The position numbers were made by a program, and so were the translations under genes. 9,330 nucleotides of DNA, from contig CAYIYW010000025.1 in the NCBI GenBank assembly GCA_964367845.1, positions 1 to 9,330 on the forward strand. Reading direction: 5' to 3'. The notes beneath the pieces are model-generated. The model was not told the DNA's origin, did not search any database, and worked only from the letters and a program-made list of their open reading frames with translations. This document shows, piece after piece, positions 1-5,067 of the stretch (the stretch's first letter is position 1; each line of letters starts with the position of its first letter). Source of the stretch: JAHFLV01 sp964367845. Lineage in GTDB: Bacteria; Patescibacteriota; Minisyncoccia; Phycocordibacterales; DATGWK01.

Positions 1-454
1 ATTTGAAACTTTCTGGCAAATTTTCCATTTGCGAAAATCCAGCCATAATTGATGGACCGTAAAAACTCACTAACCCTTGTAAGTTGGCAAACACATGAAG
101 CGTTGAGGTATCGGAATAGCCCATCAATATTTTAGGATTTTTCGCAACAATATCTTTATCAACAAAAGGCAAAATTCTCACCGAATCGTCTCCGCCGATT
201 GAGGCGAAAATGGCCTTAACTTCTGGGTCAGCAAAAGCATCGTTAATATCTTTTGCGCGAACTTGTGGATTTTCTCTCAAAAAACTAGCGTCCATTCTCG
301 CAGTAGGAAACTCTTTAATTTTCAAACCCCATTCTGTTAAAATTTTAAGGCCATTTTCGTATATGTGCGGAAAAACGCTTGGGCCTCCCCAAGACGGCGA
401 AACAATCGCCACAGTGTCACCTCGTTTTAATTTTGCGGGTTTTTTGTAGTTCAT
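1..454 (-). CDS. LD-carboxypeptidase / MccF-like S66 serine peptidase, N-terminal part
   Basis: This is the first 151 codons of a gene that runs off the left edge. S66 peptidases either remove the terminal D-alanine from murein tetrapeptides (LdcA type) or cleave microcin C-like aminoacyl nucleotides (MccF type). The translation shows the family's opening strand and loop (GDTVAIVSPSWGG, residues 12-24), the region ASIGGDDSVRILPF (84-97), and the nucleophile elbow MGYSDTSTLH with the likely catalytic Ser114. FYGPSIM follows at 131-137. The Glu and His of the catalytic triad lie outside the window. The SPSWGGP loop resembles MccF-like members more than classical LdcA, but the visible half cannot settle the substrate. 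ATG at 454 is chosen because homology begins at once. No clear Shine-Dalgarno precedes it. It lies on the same strand as tRNA-Ser, 140 bases downstream of it. A nine-codon reading frame starting at 480 ends in a TGA that overlaps this ATG. Confidence 0.88.
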   Translation of the reverse strand, partial: MNYKKPAKLKRGDTVAIVSPSWGGPSVFPHIYENGLKILTEWGLKIKEFPTARMDASFLRENPQVRAKDINDAFADPEVKAIFASIGGDDSVRILPFVDKDIVAKNPKILMGYSDTSTLHVFANLQGLVSFYGPSIMAGFSQMENLPESFK

Positions 455-464
455 AAATTAAATG

Positions 465-566
465 CTATTTCTTTGACCATCCTTTTATGAAATCTTCAAA
501 GTTATTGTAAGGATTGAAAACTTTCTCTTTGAGATTGCGTTTTTGATGTTTTCTTTGTTCATATTT
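465..566 (-). pseudogene. possible C-terminal gene remnant, 33 codons without a start
   Basis: Between tRNA-Ser and the peptidase gene, one frame stays open for 33 codons and ends in TAG at 467-465. It has a protein-like composition, including KVFNPYNNFEDFIKGWSKK at its end, with aromatic and acidic residues not expected from random AT-rich sequence. There is no ATG, GTG or TTG in the open stretch, and a stop closes it upstream at 567-569. It could be the tail of a gene lost by deletion or insertion at the tRNA 3' end, or chance. No family is recognised. Confidence 0.2.
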
Positions 567-593
567 TTAGTTCCGAAACCCTTTTCGAAAAAT

Positions 594-683
594 TGGCGGA
601 GAGGGCGGGATTCGAACCCGCGAGGGGTTTTAACCCCTACCTCGTTAGCAGTGAGGCGCTTTCGGCCGCTCAGCCACCTCTCC
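594..683 (-). tRNA. tRNA-Ser (anticodon GCU)
   Basis: On the minus strand a 7-bp acceptor stem (GGAGAGG / CCTCTCC) encloses a class II tRNA. It has a D arm with GGCTGAGCGGCC, an anticodon stem-loop reading CTGCTAA (anticodon GCU, decoding AGC/AGU), a long variable arm with a GGGG/CCCC stem, and a T arm containing GGTTCGAATCC. The long variable arm and the G discriminator fit serine. The 3' CCA is encoded (596-594), unlike the tRNA-Ile in the same window. Confidence 0.95.
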
Positions 684-694
684 AATCGCAAAAC

Positions 695-723
695 ATTATC
701 ACATTTTTTTGAATTTTTCTAAC
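695..723 (-). promoter_or_regulatory. probable tRNA-Ser promoter
   Basis: Upstream of the tRNA on the minus strand is an extended -10, TGT followed by GATAAT (700-695), ending 11 bases before the mature tRNA 5' end. The -35 position at 17-bp spacing (GTTAGA, 723-718) matches consensus weakly; the extended -10 would compensate. Transcription would begin about 5 bases upstream of the mature tRNA. Confidence 0.4.
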
Positions 724-763
724 TTTCGGATAATTCCGCTCACTTTGTTCTCGTATTGATTTT

Positions 764-794
764 GTGACACAAAACCTTCGCGTTCTGCTAAAAT
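764..794 (+). promoter_or_regulatory. possible recG promoter
   Basis: An extended -10, TGC followed by TAAAAT (789-794), is preceded by GTGACA (764-769) at a long 19-bp spacing. A start site near 801 would leave a leader of about 14 bases before ATG 815 and would exclude the in-frame GTG at 764 from the message. The -35 spacing is poor, so this is tentative. Confidence 0.3.
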
Positions 795-814
795 ACGCGT
801 ATCCATTGGAAACC

Positions 815-3133
815 ATGGCTGAACCTCCCGCAATGAACCCGATAGACCCAATCCAAAAACACTTCCGACTCTCTCCGGCTCAAACCCGCGCTCTCAAAAA
901 ACTCGGTCTGGAAACAATATACGACCTCATATATCACTTCCCCGCCCGCTATGACACCGAATCCGAAATCAAACGCATCGCCGACATTTCAAACGGCGAG
1001 ACGGTAACGCTTTACGGCCGTGTTCACGGATTAAAAACCCGCAAGGCATGGGTGCGTAAAACGCCGATGGGCGAAGGAAAAATCACCGACGACAGTGGCA
1101 CGATTGATGTCGTCTGGTTCAACCAACCGTACATCGCAAAAATGATTCATGAAGGCGCGGCCGTTGAGGTTCGGGGCAAAGTAAGTCAGCGAAGGGAAAA
1201 AAGTGACGGTAAAAGTGGCGGTCTTTACCTTTCAAATCCTGAAATCAAGCCCGTCGGAAATATAGGGGCGGGCACGAAAATCGGCGCGGACGGCGGCATA
1301 AAAATTGGCACTGACATTGGCGAAATTTCGGGCCAAGGCGTACCTGCGCCGAGCCACTCCCTTTTTAACGAATCGGCGACTGATTTCGGTCTGCCGGTAT
1401 ATCCGGAAAGCCGAGGAATTACTTCCCGCTGGTTTTATTACGCAATTCAAAAAATTTTCGCGGGCGGCGTCTTGCAAAAAATACCTGACCCGATTCCCGA
1501 CGAGATTCTAAAACAATACAACCTGCCCGGTTTGTCATCGGCTCTGGTTTGGGTTCACGCTCCGCAAAACCTGAACGACAGCATTTCCGCCCGCAAACGT
1601 TTTGCTTTTGAGGAAATTTTCATAATTCAGCTCCAAAAACAGAAAGAGCGCGCGGAGTCCGCGCGTCGGCCGGCGTTTAAGATTTTCAAAACCGAACAGG
1701 AAATGAGCAATTTCATCAAACGCTTTCCGTTTGCGCCGACTCAAGCGCAGACCAAGGCGATAGGCGACATTCTTGCCGACATGAAGACGGGCCACGCCAT
1801 GTCGCGACTTCTTGAAGGCGATGTCGGCTCGGGCAAAACCGCCGTAGCGGCCGCGACGGTTTACGCGGTTACCACCACTCGCCCGCCGAGTTCAAGGCCA
1901 AACTCTACGCCCGGCCAAATGCAAACATTTGGTGCCCTCCAGACCGCCTACATGGCGCCGACTGAAATTTTGGCAACTCAACATTTTGAGTCGTTTATCC
2001 AGTATTTTTCATACTTAAACATCAATGTCGGGCTAATCACCGGCAGTGGCTGTAAAAAATTTCCGTCAAAAATCCAGCCGACAAAAAGTACCGACATTCC
2101 GCGAACTCAACTTCTGAAATGGGTTGAGAACGGTGAGATTCCGATTTTAATCGGCACGCATGCTCTCATCCAAAAGCAAGTTAAATTCAAAAATCTGGCT
2201 TATATAATAATTGACGAACAGCACCGATTCGGAACGGCCCAAAGACAAAAACTGCGCCGAAAAGACGACTTTGCTCCCCATCTGCTTTCTATGACAGCCA
2301 CACCTATTCCCCGCACTCTTGCCCTGACCATCTACGGCGACCTTGACCTGACTCTTCTTGACCAAATGCCGGCCGGCAGGAAAGCCGTTATCACTGAAAT
2401 CGTCCTGCCGGATGAGCGCGGAAAGGTCTATGAGAAAATTCGCGAGGAATTAAAAGCCGGCAGACAGGCCTACGTAATCTGTCCGAGAATTAATGAGCCC
2501 GACCCGGACAAAGAACTGGCTCTAAACGTCAAATCGGTAACCGAAGAAGCCGCTCGGCTGGAAAAGGAAATTTTTCCCGAGTATGAAATCGGCGTTCTTC
2601 ACAGCAAAATGAAAACCGATGATAAAGAAAAAGCGATGATTGATTTCAAGGCGGGCGGAAAAACAACGGGGAAAAACGGCATTGATATTTTAGTGGCGAC
2701 ATCAGTCGTTGAAGTCGGCGTAAATGTTCCGAGCGCCACGGTTATCGTCATAGAAGGCGCCGAGCGATTCGGTCTCGCCCAGCTTCACCAGCTTCGCGGC
2801 CGGGTTTTACGGAGCAATAATCAGGCCTATTGTTTCGTCTTCACCGAACACAAAAGCAGTAAAGGCATTGAGCGACTGAAGGCGCTAGTTTCAGCCAAAA
2901 ACGGTTTTGAACTGGCTGAGTTTGATTTGGCCCAACGCGGTTCGGGCGAGCTTTACGGCCGTAAGCAATGGGGCATTTCTGATTTGGCGATGGAGGGCAT
3001 CAAGAATATAAAAATGGTTGAGGCGGCCCGGCGCGAAGCCGGATTGGTTTTGAAAACCACTCCTGATTTGACAAAATATCCTCTTCTCAAAAAAAGAGCC
3101 GAGCAATCCGGCGCGGAAATTCATTTTGAGTAG
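815..3133 (+). CDS. recG: ATP-dependent DNA helicase RecG
   Basis: RecG unwinds and regresses stalled replication forks and branch-migrates Holliday junctions, acting on chromosomal DNA. From ATG 815 the protein has 772 residues against about 690 in E. coli. In order it shows an N-terminal wedge/OB region (VTLYGRV near residue 65, LSNPEI near 140, LPVYPE near 193), Walker A GDVGSGKT (335-342), MAPTEILA (motif Ia), IIIDEQHRFG (motif II, DEQH 467-470), SMTATPIPRT (motif III), VLHSKM, VATSVVEVG, and motif VI QLRGRVLR (659-666). A translocation-type motif RGSGELYGRKQWG comes next. Extra length lies in a Gly/Ile-rich insert (about 147-191) inside the wedge region and a Pro/Ser/Thr insert (about 353-379) between motifs I and Ia. 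Motif VI has Leu665 where RecG normally has Gly. An in-frame GTG at 764 would add 17 residues with no RecG character; ATG 833 is a further alternative. The gene is GC-richer than the genes that follow. Confidence 0.95.
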   Translation: MAEPPAMNPIDPIQKHFRLSPAQTRALKKLGLETIYDLIYHFPARYDTESEIKRIADISNGETVTLYGRVHGLKTRKAWVRKTPMGEGKITDDSGTIDVVWFNQPYIAKMIHEGAAVEVRGKVSQRREKSDGKSGGLYLSNPEIKPVGNIGAGTKIGADGGIKIGTDIGEISGQGVPAPSHSLFNESATDFGLPVYPESRGITSRWFYYAIQKIFAGGVLQKIPDPIPDEILKQYNLPGLSSALVWVHAPQNLNDSISARKRFAFEEIFIIQLQKQKERAESARRPAFKIFKTEQEMSNFIKRFPFAPTQAQTKAIGDILADMKTGHAMSRLLEGDVGSGKTAVAAATVYAVTTTRPPSSRPNSTPGQMQTFGALQTAYMAPTEILATQHFESFIQYFSYLNINVGLITGSGCKKFPSKIQPTKSTDIPRTQLLKWVENGEIPILIGTHALIQKQVKFKNLAYIIIDEQHRFGTAQRQKLRRKDDFAPHLLSMTATPIPRTLALTIYGDLDLTLLDQMPAGRKAVITEIVLPDERGKVYEKIREELKAGRQAYVICPRINEPDPDKELALNVKSVTEEAARLEKEIFPEYEIGVLHSKMKTDDKEKAMIDFKAGGKTTGKNGIDILVATSVVEVGVNVPSATVIVIEGAERFGLAQLHQLRGRVLRSNNQAYCFVFTEHKSSKGIERLKALVSAKNGFELAEFDLAQRGSGELYGRKQWGISDLAMEGIKNIKMVEAARREAGLVLKTTPDLTKYPLLKKRAEQSGAEIHFE

Positions 3134-3139
3134 GTGTTA

Positions 3140-3172
3140 GGTAACTGGGCTGTCATCTCATATTGGTAACTG
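3140..3172 (+). repeat. short direct repeat GGTAACTG upstream of the toxin-antitoxin promoter
   Basis: GGTAACTG occurs at 3140-3147 and again at 3165-3172, 25 bases apart, in the 83-base gap between recG and the antitoxin gene and just upstream of its -35. It could be a regulator site or chance. No rho-independent terminator is visible after recG. Confidence 0.25.
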
Positions 3173-3182
3173 AACAATCGTG

Positions 3183-3210
3183 TTGACAAACATTAGTATA
3201 TTATTATAAT
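3183..3210 (+). promoter_or_regulatory. strong sigma70-type promoter of the antitoxin-toxin operon
   Basis: Perfect TTGACA (3183-3188) and perfect TATAAT (3205-3210) are separated by 16 bp. The antitoxin ATG begins 7 bases after the -10, exactly where transcription is expected to start. The message would therefore be leaderless or nearly so, and no Shine-Dalgarno is present. This is the best consensus promoter in the window. Confidence 0.85.
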
Positions 3211-3218
3211 GGTACCAT
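3209..3218 (+). promoter_or_regulatory. palindromic operator candidate at the toxin-antitoxin start site
   Basis: ATGGTACCAT is a perfect 10-bp palindrome covering the end of the -10, the expected start site and the first two bases of the start codon. The adjoining ATTATAAT (3203-3210) is also self-complementary. AbrB/MazE-type antitoxins commonly repress their own operons by binding palindromes over the promoter, so this is a natural place for autoregulation. The assignment rests on position and symmetry only. Confidence 0.45.
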
Positions 3219-3447
3219 GACCCAAAAAATATTAAAAGTCGGTTCATCACTCGCCGTTACTATCCCTAAAAAATCAATTAAGGAATTGGGGTTCAAGGCG
3301 GGTGGAACCGTAAACGTTCATGTAAACATCGCAAAAAAACAAGTTATTATAAAAGCGACCCGAAATGATTACGATGAATTATTGAGCTGGACTGACCAGT
3401 TTATAGAAAAACACAAAACCCTTCTGAAAGAATTAGCGGGGAAATAA
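3217..3447 (+). CDS. AbrB/MazE-type (SpoVT-AbrB) antitoxin
   Basis: This 76-residue protein opens with a swapped-hairpin AbrB DNA-binding domain. Residues 5-45 show the family pattern KVGSSLAVTIPKK, then ELGFKAGGTVNV, then KKQVIIKA. The remaining 30 residues (NDYDELLSWTDQFIEKHKTLLKEL) form a charged, aromatic, probably helical tail of the kind that wraps around and blocks a toxin. It is the first gene of a two-gene operon, five bases ahead of the Doc-type toxin. AbrB-family antitoxins are best known with MazF or PIN toxins, but pairing with Doc-type proteins is also known in databases. It would bind the toxin in the cytoplasm and repress its own promoter. The ATG lies at the predicted transcription start, so translation is probably leaderless. 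Confidence 0.87.
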   Translation: MTQKILKVGSSLAVTIPKKSIKELGFKAGGTVNVHVNIAKKQVIIKATRNDYDELLSWTDQFIEKHKTLLKELAGK

Positions 3448-3452
3448 AACCG

Positions 3453-3839
3453 ATGGTCAATTATGTTACCGCAGAAGAAATACTTTTTATTCACGCAAGA
3501 ATTATTGATTTAATCGGCGGAACCCACGGCATCAGAGACATCGGGCGCATCGCTTCAATGGTGGCGCGGCCAAAACAACAAATGAGAGGCAAAGACCTCT
3601 ACGCGTCCCTGTTTGACAAGGCCGCTGTCTATTTTGAGGTCTCCGCGTATCACCACCCATTCGTAGACGGAAATAAAAGAACGGCAATCGCGGTCGCCAT
3701 TCGTTTTCTTTTTAAAAATGGATACGAACTTTCTGTTTCGGACTCCGAAACGGAGCGTTTCGTATTGGACACCATTTCTAAAAAACACGACATATCAACT
3801 CTCGCCAAATGGTTCAAGAAAAAAACCAGAAAAATATAG
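3453..3839 (+). CDS. death-on-curing (Doc/Fic family) toxin
   Basis: The 128-residue protein is the size of phage P1 Doc. Doc phosphorylates EF-Tu and stops translation; it evolved from Fic AMP-transferases. The signature HPFVDGNKR is present at residues 68-76, with catalytic His68, metal-binding Asp72 and the Lys75 that replaces the Fic glycine and marks Doc-type phosphotransfer. Upstream, GGTHGIRD (22-29), ARPKQQMRGKDLY (38-50) and FDKAAVYFE (54-62) match conserved Doc segments. All key residues are intact, so the toxin is probably active. It begins five bases after the antitoxin stop. A GGGGA stretch inside the antitoxin's last codons may serve as ribosome-binding site, so translation is probably coupled. 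No terminator follows; the -35 of the tRNA promoter starts six bases after the stop codon. Confidence 0.92.
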   Translation: MVNYVTAEEILFIHARIIDLIGGTHGIRDIGRIASMVARPKQQMRGKDLYASLFDKAAVYFEVSAYHHPFVDGNKRTAIAVAIRFLFKNGYELSVSDSETERFVLDTISKKHDISTLAKWFKKKTRKI

Positions 3840-3844
3840 GGAAA

Positions 3845-3872
3845 TTGATAAAAGGACGGTGTTTGCTATGAT
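3845..3872 (+). promoter_or_regulatory. promoter of the tRNA-Ile - femX - murE unit
   Basis: TTGATA (3845-3850) and TATGAT (3867-3872) are 16 bp apart, with an upstream TGC that makes an extended -10. Transcription should begin near 3879. That is 7 bases before the broken tRNA copy and about 45 bases before the intact tRNA. No terminator and no convincing second promoter separates the tRNA from femX, so this promoter may serve all three genes. Confidence 0.65.
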
Positions 3873-3885
3873 TTCTGGGTCGCTC

Positions 3886-3923
3886 GGGCGTATAGCTGTT
3901 TTGGTAGTTAAGTCAGAGTTGTC
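3886..3923 (+). pseudogene. truncated copy of the tRNA-Ile 5' end
   Basis: The 24 bases at 3884-3907 match 3922-3945 (the front of tRNA-Ile and two bases before it) at 21 positions, offset by 38 bases. The three differences sit together, GTT for CAG in the D arm. After the D loop the copy degenerates, and no anticodon or T arm follows before the real tRNA begins. The copy begins 7 bases after the predicted transcription start, the distance expected for a working tRNA. It looks like a partial tandem duplication that pushed the intact gene 38 bases downstream. Confidence 0.6.
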
Positions 3924-3996
3924 GGGCGTATAGCTCAGTTGGTAGAGCGTCCGTCTTATACACGGATGGTCGTAGGTTCGACTCCTACTACGCCCA
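3924..3996 (+). tRNA. tRNA-Ile (anticodon UAU)
   Basis: The 73-base cloverleaf has acceptor GGGCGTA/TACGCCC, D stem GCTC/GAGC, anticodon stem TCCGT/ACGGA around loop CTTATAC, T arm GTAGG-TTCGACT-CCTAC, and discriminator A73. With U33 fixed, the anticodon is UAU, which reads AUA. Known isoleucine identity pairs C4-G69 and U12-A23 and base A73 are present, supporting isoleucine. CCA is not encoded (the next bases are CTT), so a CCA-adding enzyme is required. Most bacteria read AUA with a CAU-anticodon tRNA modified by TilS. A UAU tRNA is the less common solution, found in lineages that have lost TilS. Confidence 0.9.
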
Positions 3997-4038
3997 CTTA
4001 TTTTTGTGAGACATAACAATAAATTCCCAACCGGAACA

Positions 4039-5067
4039 ATGAAAAACTTTGAATTCCGAGAAATCGGAGATGATGAAAATTTTGACCCGAGCAATCTTTG
4101 TGAAAATGTTCCATTCACGCAGGCGAGTTTTTATGGAGATTGGCAAAAATCTTTGGGTAGAACCGTGAAGAGATTTTTGGTGTATAGCGACAAAGAAGTT
4201 GTCGCTTATTTTCAATTGATAAAATATCCGCTACTGCTCGGCAAAAGCTATTTCTACATACCCTATGGGCCAGTAATAAAGGATTTTTCAGAAGATTTTT
4301 TTGCCAATCTTAAAAAAGAACTGAAACTGATTGCTAGAACCGAGAATGTCGTTTTTGTTCGGCTAGATTTTACTCCGTCAGTTTCGAGCGATACCCTTTC
4401 AAAATTTTTTACCAAGTCCCCGTTTTATACCTATCATTCTGCCTATTTTCAGCCACGCGTAGAGTGGTTTTTAGGTTTGGAAAAATCGGAAGACGAGTTA
4501 CTTATGGCAATGCACGAGAAAACCCGCTATTCAATACGATTAGCGGGGAGAAAAGAGATAACGGCAGAAATAATCACGGGGAATTTTGAAAAATATTTTG
4601 AGGTTTTTTACGAACTAATGGCGGGAACAGCAAAAAGAAACGGATTCAACCTCCACCAAAAAACTTATTATGAAAATATTTTCCAAAATCTTCACAAGAC
4701 AAATTCTTTTTTATCAGTGGCGAGATATGGTCAAAAGGTTTTAGCGGTTGATTTAGTTATTGTTTTTGGGAAAATCGCTAATTATGTTTTTGGTGGTTCA
4801 AGCGATGAAGAAAGAAATCGTATGCCGACTTATTTGGCGCAGTGGAAAGCAATTTGCTATGCCAAACAACTTAACTGCGTTTATTACAACTTCGGCGGTA
4901 TAGCTACCGAAAATAAAATATATAAGGGCTGGGACGGTCTAACAATTTTCAAAAAAAAATTTGGCGGCAAGGAGATAGCACATTCTGATTTTTTTGATGT
5001 CGTTGTAAATCCGTTTTGGTATCACCTTTATAACTTTAGAAAATGCATCAAAAAAATGAGCTTATGA
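4039..5067 (+). CDS. FemAB/FemX-family aminoacyltransferase (peptidoglycan bridge formation)
   Basis: FemX-type enzymes transfer an amino acid from aminoacyl-tRNA to the side chain of the third residue of the murein precursor, starting the interpeptide bridge. From ATG 4039 the product has 342 residues, the size of short FemX proteins that lack the coiled-coil arm of staphylococcal FemA. It has the double GNAT-like arrangement. The first half includes FTQASFYGDWQKSLG (26-40) and YFYIPYGPV (71-79); the second includes HEKTRYSIRLAGR (159-171), AGTAKRNGF (195-203), YVFGGSSDEERN (249-260), YNFGGIATE (283-291) and the hallmark FKKKFGG (304-310) just before a C-terminal NPFWYHLYNF. An in-frame GTG at 4006 would start only 10 bases after tRNA-Ile; ATG 4039 has GGA five bases upstream and is preferred. 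The stop overlaps the murE-like start (ATGA). The enzyme is expected to be cytoplasmic and membrane-associated. Which amino acid it uses cannot be read from the sequence. Confidence 0.88.
   Translation: MKNFEFREIGDDENFDPSNLCENVPFTQASFYGDWQKSLGRTVKRFLVYSDKEVVAYFQLIKYPLLLGKSYFYIPYGPVIKDFSEDFFANLKKELKLIARTENVVFVRLDFTPSVSSDTLSKFFTKSPFYTYHSAYFQPRVEWFLGLEKSEDELLMAMHEKTRYSIRLAGRKEITAEIITGNFEKYFEVFYELMAGTAKRNGFNLHQKTYYENIFQNLHKTNSFLSVARYGQKVLAVDLVIVFGKIANYVFGGSSDEERNRMPTYLAQWKAICYAKQLNCVYYNFGGIATENKIYKGWDGLTIFKKKFGGKEIAHSDFFDVVVNPFWYHLYNFRKCIKKMSL

Noticed and set aside
574..587. Inverted repeat CGAAA-CCCT-TTTCG downstream of tRNA-Ser, considered as a terminator
   Set aside because: The stem is only 5 bp and mostly A-T, with no T tract after it on the minus strand.
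485..691. A 68-codon minus-strand frame across tRNA-Ser
   Set aside because: Its first half is the translated tRNA gene itself, which explains the openness.
764..814. GTG 764 as the recG start
   Set aside because: The 17 extra residues have no RecG character, the GTG overlaps a possible -35, and a -10-like element lies between it and ATG 815. Not excluded.
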